A stretch of DNA of 64,000 bases from JAEZDC01 sp036676415 (GCA_036676415.1 JAKFCX010000029.1:81991-145990); one strand, 5' to 3'; positions 53,501 to 63,780 are shown, counted from the stretch's first letter. The notes: a model not told the origin generated them from the sequence alone. Program-made: numbers and translations.

Positions 53501-56171
53501 CGGGAATGTGCAGGGCTACGTGATCGGCAAGTTTAAACACTATGTAATTCCATCGCCTGGTGGTTACACTTTTCCGCTGGGATTATCTACAGGCAGGAAA
53601 TATGCATCGATTGATTTTTATACCGCGGCGCCAACCACTTTCGGTTCGGTTACCGCAGAATGGGTACCTGCCTATGGCGGCACGAATGGCTTACCACTAA
53701 CGGAAGGATCGCTGGTGGTTGATAGCACATCGAGAGCAGGTTACTGGCGCATCTCATCAGGTGACGGGTTAACAGGTGGTGTATATAAGGCTTCCCTGTT
53801 TGCACAAGGCATAGATGGCATCAGTGATGTGAGTAAAGTGGTGATGCTGAAACGCAGTGATGCAGCTGCACCATGGACACTCAGCGGTACACATGTGACC
53901 ACCACCGGCAACCCTACTACCGGTATGATGTTATCAAGGGAAAACCTGAGCGGGTTCTCCGATTTTGGAATCGGTATCAGTTCCGGCAACACCAGCAACA
54001 CGGTCACTTCTGTGACATCCGGAAGTTGGAATGCAGGATCAACATGGAATACAGGTACAGTTCCCTCAGGCAGTTCACAGGTTGTCATTGATAACGGTCA
54101 CAGTGTTACAGTAAATGACGCAAGTGTTGCCGCCACGCTGACCATAAATGCAGGTGGAACACTCAATGCGGTATCAAATGTTTTAACCGTAACTGATTCT
54201 ATGGTGAATGCCGGCACGATAAATATAACCGGTGCCAGCATTTCAATCGAGGGTGCTGCAACAACCGGCCTCACCAATACCGGTAATATTCAGCTTTCTT
54301 CGGGAACCCTCACCATAGGTGGAAATGGTGCACATAACCGCAGCTTTATCAATCAACACATTTTCGGAATAAGTGGAGGCGTATTGAATGTAAATGGTAA
54401 CTTTTCGAATACCGCCACTGCACAGTTCACTCAAACAGGTGGTAACATCAATATCGACGGTAATGCAGCAGGTAATGCGGCCAACAGTGTAGCTACCGGA
54501 ACGCATATAGTTGAATTCCTCAACCCAAGTAATAAGATCATGTTGACTGGAGGAACATTCACGATTGCTGATCCACATGTATCATCATCCTTCACTACTT
54601 ATACCTTGTATTTTTATAATACTGCTATGGCAGCTGTAAGTGCATCCGTTAATCACACGTTTCGTTTTGGTAATGGTGTTTCAACTGATGCCGGAGGTAA
54701 TGCGAAAGGATTTCATATTTACCTCTATTCTACCAATATTGCTTTTCATCCCGGTAACATTGTGATCGAAGGGCCAGCTGGTACGAACAGGCATGTATCA
54801 CCGGAATATACTATGACGATCAAAGGTGACCTGACTGTTAACAACGGTGGTGAATACCGCCAGCTCTCTGCAACCATATTCGAAGGTGATCTTACAGTGA
54901 ACACAGGAGGTATTGCAACCATGCGGGATATAACAGAGTTCAAATCAACTACGTCAAGCCAGCAGATCATTGCTGCCGGAACGATCCGTAATGATATATC
55001 TGCACCTGATGGCAATTTCTCTACACTGATCATAAGCAATACCGGTGGATCGGTGAATTTTAATAGCGATATACAGGTGAGCGACTTCCTGACATTCATG
55101 AACGGCGGTAATATTCATATGAACGGGCATACGCTTACATTGGGTGTAAGCGCTACACAGAGAGGATCTCTCGGAAACGTACAGGGGTATGTAAACGGTA
55201 AGTTCCGGAATTACGTGACTGCTGCAAATGGTAGTTATACTTTCCCGATAGGTATCGCCTCAGGAAGGAAGTACGCTAACATCAGCTTCAATCCTGCACC
55301 ATCAACAGGAGGTAGTTTAACCGCGGAATGGATACCTGTGTATGGTGGCACAAGCGGTTTACCGGTAACTGAAGGTTCAATGGTTGTAGACAGTACATCA
55401 AGATCCGGTTATTGGAGAATTGTGGCAGGCGACGGTTTAACGGGAGGCACATACCAGGCAACTTTATCTGCCGTGGCAGTAGATGGCATCTCCGATGCAT
55501 CAAAAGTAGTGATGCTGAAAAGAGATAACGCGGCTGCTCCATGGACACTGAACGGCACTCATGTTACTACTACCGGCAGCAGCAGTTCTGCATTACTGGT
55601 AAGAGAGGGCATGAGCGGATTCTCTGAATTTGGTATCGGCATCGCCTCAGGCAATACGCCGCTACCGGTAACACTTGTATCCTTTACAGGCACACTCATT
55701 AACAAGACCATGGTGAAACTCGACTGGTCTGTTGCACAACAACAAGGCATCGACCGATATGAAATAGAAAGAAGTACTAACGGAAGAGACTTTAGTGTTA
55801 TAGGAACGGTTAGTGCAAATAGCCTCAGCAACTTCCATTACAGTTTCACAGATGAAAGACCTGCAAGAGGCAGGAACTATTACCGGCTTAAAATAGGTGA
55901 AGCAGGCAGAACGAGTTACAGCAAGGTGTTAGACCTTTCTACCGGAAGCAAAGAAAGTATTTATGTATATCCCATACCAGCAAGGAATATGATCACTGCA
56001 GAACGCAACAGTAGCGAAATAACGGAAGGCATTATCACCGATATGCAGGGGAAAGTGATGATGCAGGTAAGGTTAACACAGGAAAAACAGCAGGTAGATA
56101 TTGGTTTATTACCGCCGGGAATGTATATCCTGAGAGCAGGAGAACATTCGGTGACTATCATAAAGCAATAA
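50559..56171 (+). CDS. secreted 1870-residue T9SS protein with three large internal repeats
   Basis: The protein has a signal peptide (MKNIYFLFFGILISFFSTAQ) and three consecutive units of about 550 residues (about 20-590, 593-1145 and 1147-1705). Each opens with a W-x-x-x-x-x-W-S/N-TG-x-VP strand pair (for example GAWNSGSTWSTGTVP and GSWNAGSTWNTGTVP), passes through beta-helix-like stretches (TVNAGGTL, TDSVVNAG), and ends in YTFPLG...RKYASIDF, TAEWV and a GYWRI.GDGLTGG block. The C-terminal part carries the DWSVAQQQGIDRYEIERSTNG module and a type A T9SS sorting domain (VYPIPARN, final GMYILRAGE). It should be exported and attached to the surface; adhesin or matrix role is inference. Confidence 0.9.
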   Translation: MKNIYFLFFGILISFFSTAQVTSVSSGAWNSGSTWSTGTVPTSSSQVMINSGHTITVNAAAVAGRITVNAGGTLSASSGTLAVTDSVVNAGSFSASGTSITINGTGTTGFTNTGTLAVSGGMLTVGPAGGGNRVVRNISNGTINVSSGTLNINGEFYHSAPCNFYQTGGFIIVDGNAGGNLANSVPAGNSLVHLTFATYTDGGVISLTGGQLKIVDPHPAGSLALHYASYGQGQRELGKDHSFIFGDISSTDPGTAVGFQVDLANTENLAIGSMVVEGSPANNRFVTMKDDPIVIAGSLILNYGSEFRPGHDVYLAGNLNINMGSTLTVPGLWFTKKNLVSGDIFTVTTAQSVNIDGIIRNSATAPTASVNTLMNNNTTGLSISGEHIHVASQLTLQYNTLLDMNGLMLTLGTSPASPGSMFANGSFSPNMPRVRNARIKRFIGTTPAVYDFPLGSTGFTPARKLVSLDFVQAPATGGSITVEWVNTNGGDNGLPLQEGSITVDTTLLGYWKITPGDGLAGGMYHGTFQPMLITDVPNYTKTVLLKRNNSTSPWTLHGTHNTTSSYNNNHLTLYRTNMTQYGEFGIGYSNSADNSATTVAPGNWHNPAIWSTGFVPNSNTAVIIAGGHEVNVNVSGNYQAKSVTINSGGVLRVQTTALFVTDSVMNNGVLFMQGGELNITGVRGAGLTNNALIEMTGGYLRVGGNGGYKDRSFTNRGTFTISNGIAEVNGNFSNTINAQFVQSGGDIIVSTSAALAANSLPAGTKTVEFLNPSNKITFSGGTFTITDPHPQNEHTLFFNDPGATIVTSPSHTFRFGDAMGSAPSGGHVNGYYITMGGTHSGLHLGNLVVDGPDAFNRHVSWDIPVTIQGNLTVNGGELKPLTSTTLKGHFTVNTGGIATFEEALILSGTSVQNIVKPGVVRSGPTAHGHFSTLIISNSGGGIHAFADIGVHQFISFTNGGFINMNGNTLILGSPAGTSGSIGNVQGYVIGKFKHYVIPSPGGYTFPLGLSTGRKYASIDFYTAAPTTFGSVTAEWVPAYGGTNGLPLTEGSLVVDSTSRAGYWRISSGDGLTGGVYKASLFAQGIDGISDVSKVVMLKRSDAAAPWTLSGTHVTTTGNPTTGMMLSRENLSGFSDFGIGISSGNTSNTVTSVTSGSWNAGSTWNTGTVPSGSSQVVIDNGHSVTVNDASVAATLTINAGGTLNAVSNVLTVTDSMVNAGTINITGASISIEGAATTGLTNTGNIQLSSGTLTIGGNGAHNRSFINQHIFGISGGVLNVNGNFSNTATAQFTQTGGNINIDGNAAGNAANSVATGTHIVEFLNPSNKIMLTGGTFTIADPHVSSSFTTYTLYFYNTAMAAVSASVNHTFRFGNGVSTDAGGNAKGFHIYLYSTNIAFHPGNIVIEGPAGTNRHVSPEYTMTIKGDLTVNNGGEYRQLSATIFEGDLTVNTGGIATMRDITEFKSTTSSQQIIAAGTIRNDISAPDGNFSTLIISNTGGSVNFNSDIQVSDFLTFMNGGNIHMNGHTLTLGVSATQRGSLGNVQGYVNGKFRNYVTAANGSYTFPIGIASGRKYANISFNPAPSTGGSLTAEWIPVYGGTSGLPVTEGSMVVDSTSRSGYWRIVAGDGLTGGTYQATLSAVAVDGISDASKVVMLKRDNAAAPWTLNGTHVTTTGSSSSALLVREGMSGFSEFGIGIASGNTPLPVTLVSFTGTLINKTMVKLDWSVAQQQGIDRYEIERSTNGRDFSVIGTVSANSLSNFHYSFTDERPARGRNYYRLKIGEAGRTSYSKVLDLSTGSKESIYVYPIPARNMITAERNSSEITEGIITDMQGKVMMQVRLTQEKQQVDIGLLPPGMYILRAGEHSVTIIKQ

Positions 56172-56190
56172 GGCAATTCACAATTGAGCA

Positions 56191-56221
56191 GATCCCGGGT
56201 TTTCCCGGGATCTTTTTATTT
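56191..56221 (+). terminator. rho-independent terminator of the 1870-residue T9SS gene
   Basis: GATCCCGGG (56191-56199), loop TTTT, CCCGGGATC (56204-56212), then TTTTTATTT: a perfect 9-bp stem 20 bp after the stop codon. Confidence 0.9.
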
Positions 56222-56458
56222 CAGCCGGTTTTGTCCCAACAAAATTGTGATCGATGTGATGGCGCAGCCTTATCACATTTACTGAAAAGCAACAGGAAAT
56301 AAAAGAATGGTATCATGCGTATAATATTAACGATAGTAATGAATATCGCCGATATGGCATACAGTATGACTGACTGAATAATCGTTAAATTACCTGCTAC
56401 TCATTCCGTCTTTATGCAATCGCGGATTTTTCTGCATCTTACACCTAATGTTAGTCCT

Positions 56459-59400
56459 ATGAAATATTACATCCTGTTAGCCAGCCTGGTATTATGCTTA
56501 CCTGTTTTATCATTTTCACAGGTAGCGGAGCCTTATGCCCGTGAGTGGAAGAAAGCGGATTCTTTGTTTGAAAGGGGGCTACCCCAGTCTGCAAAGAAGA
56601 TCGCAGAAGCTGTTTATGAACAGGCACTGAAAAAACAGGAGGTGGTACAGGTGCTGAAAGCACAGCTCTACCTTTTGAAGACTGACCTGCAAACCGGTGA
56701 AGAAGGACAGGTCGATGCGATTAAGCGTGCAGAGACAGAGATCAGTAAAACAGGTTTTCCGAACAACGCTGTATGGCAGAGCATTGCTGCCCAGTTATAC
56801 TGGAACTACTACCAGCAGCACCGGTGGAAGATCATGAACCGCACATCGGTGGGTGCAGAGACTACCATCGAAGACATGGCCATGTGGGATGCCCGCAGGT
56901 TTTACAGCAGGGTATCGGAATTATACAGGGCATCACTCTCCCGCCCTGCCGAACTGAAAGCTACCAATATTGAAACCTATGATCCTATACTTGAGAAAGG
57001 TGTGAACACCCGGCCGTCGAGACCGACACTTTACGACCTGCTTGCCTTTCGTGCACTTCGCTTTTTTGAAAATGATGAGAAGGATGTGACCAGCCCTTCT
57101 TTTCGTTTTACCATAGAAGATCCAGCTGCATTTGCCGATGCGGAAACATTCATGCGGCATGATTTCAGATCGCAGGACACCGTTTCACTGCAATGGCAGG
57201 CGATTAAAATATACCAGCAACTTTTGCAACTGCATAGCAATGATGCTATGCCAGCTGCGTTTATCGATGCAGACCTGCACCGCCTTGCATTTGTGCACCG
57301 TGCTTCAGTGCTGACTGATAAAAATGAGCGATACATCCAGGCACTAGAGGCAATAGCGAAAAAGTATAGTACGCATGAATTGGCTGCACTTGCAGCGTTT
57401 CGTGCCGCACAGGCAATGATGCGTATTGAATATACTACTACAGACATTACTACACGTAGAAACAGGCAACAGCCTCGTACCGGCAACCTGCCGGAGATAA
57501 AAGCAAGGTTAGAGAAGATCGTTGCAGCCTTTCCAAAAAGTGAAGGCGGCATACTGGCAGCAGAACTGCTGCAGTCGATCAACATGAAAGAAATTTCAGT
57601 ACAAACAGAGCAGGTAGTGTTACCGGGTGAAGTTTCAAAAGCACTGATCAGCTACCGCAACTTACCAAAGGCCTGGTTCAGGATAGTACCGGTGGATATA
57701 GCAGATTATCGCATGGCTTTCAGAACAGGTGGTAAAGCATGGCAAAACACATTGTTGCAAACAAGAGCGATAAAGGCCTGGAGTGAGAACCTGCCGGGTA
57801 TTGCTGATCTTGAATCTCATACTGCAGAAGTTAAGATCGATGCGCTGCCCATGGGTATGTATGCGCTTATTGTTAGTGCAGACGAAAAGTTTAGTGCTAA
57901 GAATAATATCATCAACTATGCAGTGTTTCAAAGTTCAAGGCTCAGCATCATTACGCAGTATAACGGTAGCGGTTTTGTGCTTGATCGTAAAGAGGGCAAT
58001 CCTGTTCCAGGTGCAACAATAGAGATGTACCGCGAACAATATCGCAGCAATCGTTATGAACTGGAAGTAGCGGAGGAACTCGTTTCAGGAAAGGATGGAT
58101 CCTTCTCACTTAAAAAGAAAAGTCGCGAGTACAGTGCTTTTGCGGTTGAAAAAGGAGACGACAGGCTCTACCTCTCTGAGTATATGGGTTTTTATACTCC
58201 TGATAAACCTCCTGCCACCCGCGTACAGACATTCTTTTTTACTGACAGGTCTATCTATCGTCCCGGTCAAACGGTGTACTTCAAAGGCATCATGGTGAGA
58301 AGCGAAAAAGATGGCAGGGAGAACAATGTTATTGCTAATGAAGAAACTGAAGTAACGTTTTACGATGCCAATGGCCAGAAAGTAACGAGCCAGAAATTAA
58401 AGACCAACGAGTTTGGATCAGTAAGCGGAAGTTTTATTGCACCGGAAGGATTGCTCACAGGAAATATGCGCATAGGTGATAAGCATGGCTCGGTATATTT
58501 TTCAGTGGAAGAATACAAGCGTCCCAAGTTTGCCGTGGTATTTGATACACTCAAAAGTTCTTATGCATTAAATGAGATAGTTACCATCAAAGGTGTTGCA
58601 ACAGCTTATGCAGGCAATACAATTGATGGTGCGAATGTGTCGTACCGTGTAGTACGTAATGTACGATGGCCGAGCTGGTGGAGTTACTATTACTGGGGCG
58701 GGCCAGCATCGCCATCAATGGAGATCACCAATGGCACCACCCAGACGGATAAGGATGGTTCATTCACCATATCGTTTAACACGATCCCTGATAAGAGCGT
58801 GAACCCGCAATCGCTTCCTGTATTCAGTTATACGGTATATGCAGATGTTACGGATGTGAACGGTGAAACAAGATCAGGTTCAGAAACGGTGAATGCAGGT
58901 TATACATCCATCACTTTATCGGCCATGCTGCCTGAGACTGCTACACCAGCGGTGCTTGATACCATAAAGATCGTTAGCATGAATCTCAACAATGCATTTG
59001 TACTTGCGACGGTACAGTTACGCATCAGCAGGTTGAAGGGACCTTCACAGTTTTTACGTAAAAGATTATGGGCAATGCCGGATCAATACATCATGGATTC
59101 ACTGACCTATAAAAGATATTTTCCACTGGATGAATTTGGCGATGAAGCTGACCCGCTCACCTGGGAAAAAGCTGCAGATGTTTTTAATGCAACCATCACT
59201 ACTGCTGCAGACGGATCGGTAGCGATTCCTGTTACTACATGGCAGGAGAACGGGTGGTATGCAGTGGAACTGGAGACAACAGATAAAAACGGGAAGAAGA
59301 TCACTGAACGAAAACTGGTGCAGGTATGGGATAAAAACAACCGTGGTAAAACACAACAGCACCTGGTAGTGGTTCCACAGGCACAAACTATTGAGCCCGG

Positions 59401-62400
59401 TGAAACCGCTTCAGTGCATATGGCCAGTGGTTATGATCATGTACACATCATACAGCAGGAGCAGCGCATGCAGGATGGAACCAGTACCACATCGTTTAAA
59501 TATAATGGAACACCACGCAGCTGGACGAGGACGATCACCGAAGCAGACAGGGGTGGTATCGGTTTGGGTTGGGTGATGGTGAAAGATAATCGTGTGTACT
59601 CGCAGCAATCATACGTGAGTGTACCGTATACCAACAAAGAATTAACCATCAGCTGGGCCATGCACCGTGATAAATTAACACCGGGTGCTAAAGAAACATG
59701 GACGATGACCGTGCGTGGTGACAAGAAAGATAAAGTTGCTGCAGAAATGGTTGCCGGTTTATACGATGCTTCGCTGGACGCATTCAGGGCGCACCAATGG
59801 AACATTCCAGGCCTGTACCCGCAACTGCAACCACAGCTGCAATGGAACACACCGGGCTTCAGGGTGAGTGGAAATATGAACCTGGTGTACCCTGATCACC
59901 GTGCGTATAACCGTTATGAGAAACGGTATGACGAGATATCTGTTTTCGGTTATCAGCATTACCGCATGTCGCGCCGATATGAAGATATGAACATGGAATC
60001 AGTAGTGGTTACGGCGATGGGTGTTGATCGTGCGTTAAGTGGGAGAGCTGCGGGAGTTAACGCTGCACCGCAGGCAATGATGGAAGAGGCCCAGTACAAC
60101 CTGGCGGATGGAGATATCAAGACTGCCGATGTAACGGAAACAGCAACAACACCTGCAACCGCTGCACCACAGAATATCACTGCAAGAAGAGATTTCCGCG
60201 AGACCGCTTTCTTTTACCCTCAATTGAAAACAGACACAGCAGGAAATGTACAGTTCAGTTTCACCATGCCAGAGGCACTCACTGAATGGAAGCTGTTGAC
60301 ATTAGCCCATACCAAAGACATGCGCATCGGTATATTGGATGGAAAGATCAAAACACAGAAAGACCTGATGGTGATGCCGGGGCTGCCACGGTTTTTAAGA
60401 CAGGGTGATAAGATCGAGATCAGCACAAAGCTGAGTAACCTCACTACAGAAACATTGAGTGGAACAACAACACTGCAATTATTGAATGCTGAAACATTGC
60501 AACCCCTGGATGCTTTGTTTGGGTTGAGAGAAACTACCAAAGCATTTACGGCTTCTGCCATGCAAAGTACCAATGCCAGCTGGGAAGTGAACGTACCGAC
60601 GAACCTGCTTACTCCTGTTGTTATACGCATCACTTCCACTTCAGGTAATTTTACCGATGGTGAAGAAAATGTAATTCCTGTGCTCACGAACCGCATGATG
60701 GTAACAGAAACGTTACCGTTATGGATCAATGGTAATGGCAGTAAAAAGTTCTCGTTCGATAAACTGAAGCAGGCCGATACCAGCAACACATTACAACATC
60801 ATAATCTCTCGCTAGAATATACCGGTAACCCGGCATGGTATGCAGTGCAGGCACTACCCTACCTGATGGAATATCCCTACGAATGTGCCGAGCAAACTTT
60901 CAATCGTTATTATGCCACTGCACTGGCTGCACATATTGTGCAACAGAGCCCGAAGATCGAAGCCATATTCAGGAGCTGGGAAAAACTGGATACCACTGCA
61001 TTGATGTCGAACCTGGAAAAGAACCAGGAGTTGAAATCGGCCTTGTTACAGGAAACACCATGGGTGCTGGATGCTAAGAATGAAACCGAACAAAAGAAAC
61101 GCATCGCCATGTTGTTTGAAACACATAAACTTTCACGCAGCCTTGCGGCCAACATGAAAAAACTGGAAGACATGTTATTGCCCGAAGGTGGATTCCCGTG
61201 GTTCAAAGGCATGTACCCTGACAGGTATATTACGCAATACATTGTAACAGGTATGGCAAGGTTACAACACCTGGGTGTGGCAGATAAAACAGGCAGGATG
61301 GAGAAAATAATGCAGCGTGCAATGGTGTACCTGGATAAACAGATCGCAGCAGATTACGATGATTTAATAAAAGACAAAGTAAAATTGAATGAGCAACATA
61401 TTGGATACATACAGGTGCAATACCTGTACTTACGCAGTTTTATAAAAAGCGATGTAGCAAAAGCAACTGCAACAGCATACCGTTATTATCAACAGCAGGC
61501 AGTAAAGTACTGGCCAAAGATGAACCCTTATATGAAAGGCATGATCGCTGTAGCATTGTTCCGTGATAAGGACCAGCAAACACCAAAAGACATACTGGCA
61601 TCATTAAGAGAAACAGCGATCGTAAAAGAAGAGATGGGCATGTACTGGATACCACGTGGCCAAAGCTACTGGTGGTACGAGGCACCGATAGAAACACAAT
61701 CATTACTGATAGAAGCGTTCAGCGAGATAGATAAAACAAGTACAGATATAGACCTGATGCGTGTATGGTTGCTGAAGCAAAAGCAAACACACAACTGGCA
61801 GAGCACGAAGGCTACTGCAGATGCATGCTATGCATTGCTGATCAGTGGTACCGACTGGCTGGTGAATGAACCATCCGTAACCATTGAGCTGGGAGATAAA
61901 AAGATAAACAGTGATGCGTTGACCACACAAAAAGGAACAGGGTATTTTAAAGTGAACTATGGAGCTAACGAAGTAAAAGCAAACATGGGTGAGATAACAT
62001 TGGATGTGCGGAAGAATGATAAAAGCACATCATGGGGTGCGGTGTACTGGCAGTATTTTGAGCAGATGGATAAGATCAGTTTTGCGGCCACACCACTGGC
62101 AGTAAGAAAACAAATGTTCATAGTAAAGAATACGGCTACCGGTCCACAGTTGCAGGCCATCACCGCAGGCAATGCATTGCAGGTAGGTGATAAAGTGAAA
62201 GCAAGAATAGAGATCATCGTGGACAGGGATATGGAGTATGTGCACATGAAGGATATGCGTGCTGCTGGCTTCGAACCGGTGAATGTGATCAGCTCATTTA
62301 AGTTCCAGGGAGGTCTTGGGTATTACGAGGCTACGAAAGATGCCTCAACGAATTTCTTTTTCAACTACCTGAGAAAAGGCAAGTATGTTTTTGAGTATGA

Positions 62401-62512
62401 TATGTTCGTAACGAACAAAGGAGATTTTTCAAACGGCATAACTACGATCCAGTGTATGTATGCACCGGAGTTCAGTAGTCATACTGAGGGGATAAGGGTG
62501 AAGGTGGAATGA
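56459..62512 (+). CDS. alpha-2-macroglobulin family protein (MG2/thioester type)
   Basis: This 2017-residue protein starts at the ATG at 56459 with a signal peptide (MKYYILLASLVLCLPVLSFSQ). A helical N-terminal region (about 22-400) precedes the macroglobulin-like domains; the MG2 signature is FTDRSIYRPGQTVYFKGI (about 595-612). The A2M domain FREtAFFYPQLKTD/TDTAGNVQFSFTMPEALTEWKLL lies around 1245-1285. The thioester motif is intact: YPYECAEQTF (Cys about 1476, CxEQ). The C-terminal receptor-binding-like domain ends at the stop. The protein is probably a periplasmic or surface protease trap that becomes covalently linked to an attacking protease. A segment around 1177-1200 (ESVVVTAMGVDRALSGRAAG) resembles the plug motif of SusC receptors. 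Confidence 0.93.
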   Translation: MKYYILLASLVLCLPVLSFSQVAEPYAREWKKADSLFERGLPQSAKKIAEAVYEQALKKQEVVQVLKAQLYLLKTDLQTGEEGQVDAIKRAETEISKTGFPNNAVWQSIAAQLYWNYYQQHRWKIMNRTSVGAETTIEDMAMWDARRFYSRVSELYRASLSRPAELKATNIETYDPILEKGVNTRPSRPTLYDLLAFRALRFFENDEKDVTSPSFRFTIEDPAAFADAETFMRHDFRSQDTVSLQWQAIKIYQQLLQLHSNDAMPAAFIDADLHRLAFVHRASVLTDKNERYIQALEAIAKKYSTHELAALAAFRAAQAMMRIEYTTTDITTRRNRQQPRTGNLPEIKARLEKIVAAFPKSEGGILAAELLQSINMKEISVQTEQVVLPGEVSKALISYRNLPKAWFRIVPVDIADYRMAFRTGGKAWQNTLLQTRAIKAWSENLPGIADLESHTAEVKIDALPMGMYALIVSADEKFSAKNNIINYAVFQSSRLSIITQYNGSGFVLDRKEGNPVPGATIEMYREQYRSNRYELEVAEELVSGKDGSFSLKKKSREYSAFAVEKGDDRLYLSEYMGFYTPDKPPATRVQTFFFTDRSIYRPGQTVYFKGIMVRSEKDGRENNVIANEETEVTFYDANGQKVTSQKLKTNEFGSVSGSFIAPEGLLTGNMRIGDKHGSVYFSVEEYKRPKFAVVFDTLKSSYALNEIVTIKGVATAYAGNTIDGANVSYRVVRNVRWPSWWSYYYWGGPASPSMEITNGTTQTDKDGSFTISFNTIPDKSVNPQSLPVFSYTVYADVTDVNGETRSGSETVNAGYTSITLSAMLPETATPAVLDTIKIVSMNLNNAFVLATVQLRISRLKGPSQFLRKRLWAMPDQYIMDSLTYKRYFPLDEFGDEADPLTWEKAADVFNATITTAADGSVAIPVTTWQENGWYAVELETTDKNGKKITERKLVQVWDKNNRGKTQQHLVVVPQAQTIEPGETASVHMASGYDHVHIIQQEQRMQDGTSTTSFKYNGTPRSWTRTITEADRGGIGLGWVMVKDNRVYSQQSYVSVPYTNKELTISWAMHRDKLTPGAKETWTMTVRGDKKDKVAAEMVAGLYDASLDAFRAHQWNIPGLYPQLQPQLQWNTPGFRVSGNMNLVYPDHRAYNRYEKRYDEISVFGYQHYRMSRRYEDMNMESVVVTAMGVDRALSGRAAGVNAAPQAMMEEAQYNLADGDIKTADVTETATTPATAAPQNITARRDFRETAFFYPQLKTDTAGNVQFSFTMPEALTEWKLLTLAHTKDMRIGILDGKIKTQKDLMVMPGLPRFLRQGDKIEISTKLSNLTTETLSGTTTLQLLNAETLQPLDALFGLRETTKAFTASAMQSTNASWEVNVPTNLLTPVVIRITSTSGNFTDGEENVIPVLTNRMMVTETLPLWINGNGSKKFSFDKLKQADTSNTLQHHNLSLEYTGNPAWYAVQALPYLMEYPYECAEQTFNRYYATALAAHIVQQSPKIEAIFRSWEKLDTTALMSNLEKNQELKSALLQETPWVLDAKNETEQKKRIAMLFETHKLSRSLAANMKKLEDMLLPEGGFPWFKGMYPDRYITQYIVTGMARLQHLGVADKTGRMEKIMQRAMVYLDKQIAADYDDLIKDKVKLNEQHIGYIQVQYLYLRSFIKSDVAKATATAYRYYQQQAVKYWPKMNPYMKGMIAVALFRDKDQQTPKDILASLRETAIVKEEMGMYWIPRGQSYWWYEAPIETQSLLIEAFSEIDKTSTDIDLMRVWLLKQKQTHNWQSTKATADACYALLISGTDWLVNEPSVTIELGDKKINSDALTTQKGTGYFKVNYGANEVKANMGEITLDVRKNDKSTSWGAVYWQYFEQMDKISFAATPLAVRKQMFIVKNTATGPQLQAITAGNALQVGDKVKARIEIIVDRDMEYVHMKDMRAAGFEPVNVISSFKFQGGLGYYEATKDASTNFFFNYLRKGKYVFEYDMFVTNKGDFSNGITTIQCMYAPEFSSHTEGIRVKVE

Positions 62513-62992
62513 TGGGAATCCGTGATTGCGGGGAGCATGAAGGGCCATCATTATACTATGATCTTTCTCCAGGCAATCACGTTTTCCAAAATAGTACTGG
62601 ACTACTGCGACGAAGCAATCTCCTTAAAAAAATGATGAAGTAAATACCTCACGGTTTCAATTAGGGAGATTACCTCAGTACATCAATACTTATTTGGATT
62701 CGGTGAATCGCCTGGCGATTTGCTTCGTGCCTCGCAATGACGTACAATTTTCTTCGTGCCCAGCATCACTGCAAAAAAGCGGGTGCAGCATCGTTGGAGT
62801 TACGGGGCCATGCGGCCTGAGCATCCCTTGCCCTGGTCGTGTCTCTATGACCCCTCAGCTAAAGTGCAGCTACTCCCACACCAATCTTATACAACAGATA
62901 TCCTAAGTGCATACCAAGTCCATTAAACAATGCAGTTGCTATGCAGTTTCCGTGTTTTTTGTATATTAGTAATAACAACCAAACCTTTACCC
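62513..62992. repeat. intergenic region with dispersed palindromic repeat (about 62600-62745)
   Basis: No gene is visible. The repeat contains ACGAAGCAA (62610-62618) paired with TTGCTTCGT (62720-62728), and AATCTCC (62617-62623) that can pair with GGAGATT (62665-62671), then GCCTCGCAATGACG (62729-62742). The 'GAGATTGCTTCGT...CTCGCAATGACG' type of unit is a widely dispersed non-coding repeat in this group (from memory, not searched). Confidence 0.55.
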
Positions 62993-63697
62993 ATGGCAAG
63001 AATAAACAGGATCTTCGCCAGCGGCACCATTGCCAACGTGATCTTTTATGAACTGAACGGCACACCCTGTGCCCGCAGCAAACCGGCCCATGTGCGCCAG
63101 ACCGATGCCACCAGGATAGCAGGCAAACAATTTGGCGCCGCCAAAACCTTATCAAGGCTGTTGCGGCAGGCCTTCAGCGGGCATTTACCGCTTCATGCAG
63201 GCAAACCGGTAATGTATCTTGTTGACAGCGCTGTGAGACCGTGGATACAAACAATACAAACCCCGCAACAAGGGCTTAGGGTACTGCCTGGTTTTTCCTG
63301 CACACCAGCTGCCGATATCAAAAGCCTGTTTCGTAAAGAGATCAACACACAACTGCATGATAATACCATCATCATTACCGTACCTGCCATAGACAATGCA
63401 ACTGTTGCCCGGCACCCGCCTGATGCAACAAAGGGGATATTATCTTTTGCGGTAGCCACCATCAACCTGCAGCAGTCGCAGATACTGCACTGCGATCAGC
63501 AACGTGTTGAGATTCCGTTTCCATTATTGCCCCTGCCTTCACAGGTTTTCAGCTTTGACGTGGTTACTGCCCCCGGCAATATCATTGCGGTAGCTGCGGG
63601 CATAAGGTATGTGCAGGAAAAGGATGGGAAAACAGTGGTGGTAGATAAAGAGGAATGGCAGGCGATGAATGTGTTGCAGGGGTGGTATTGTGAATGA
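62993..63697 (+). CDS. conserved hypothetical protein (Bacteroidota 'MARI' family-like)
   Basis: This 234-residue protein starts at the ATG at 62993 (MARINRIFASGTIANVIFYELNG). The N-terminal segment, a short beta meander followed by VRQTDATRIAGKQFGAAKTLSRLLRQAF, resembles a family of hypothetical proteins frequent in Chitinophagaceae and related bacteria whose members often contain PRSVKQTxATxxxxxxFGxAS; this is from memory. No signal peptide or membrane helix is present. The C-terminal half is beta-rich. Function unknown. Confidence 0.7.
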   Translation: MARINRIFASGTIANVIFYELNGTPCARSKPAHVRQTDATRIAGKQFGAAKTLSRLLRQAFSGHLPLHAGKPVMYLVDSAVRPWIQTIQTPQQGLRVLPGFSCTPAADIKSLFRKEINTQLHDNTIIITVPAIDNATVARHPPDATKGILSFAVATINLQQSQILHCDQQRVEIPFPLLPLPSQVFSFDVVTAPGNIIAVAAGIRYVQEKDGKTVVVDKEEWQAMNVLQGWYCE

Positions 63698-63780
63698 TGC
63701 AAAGCATTTTCCTTTAAGAGATTTTTGGCCGCTACGGTTGTGGGCTGCAGACAACACTTTAGTCTTTGCAATTACTATTG

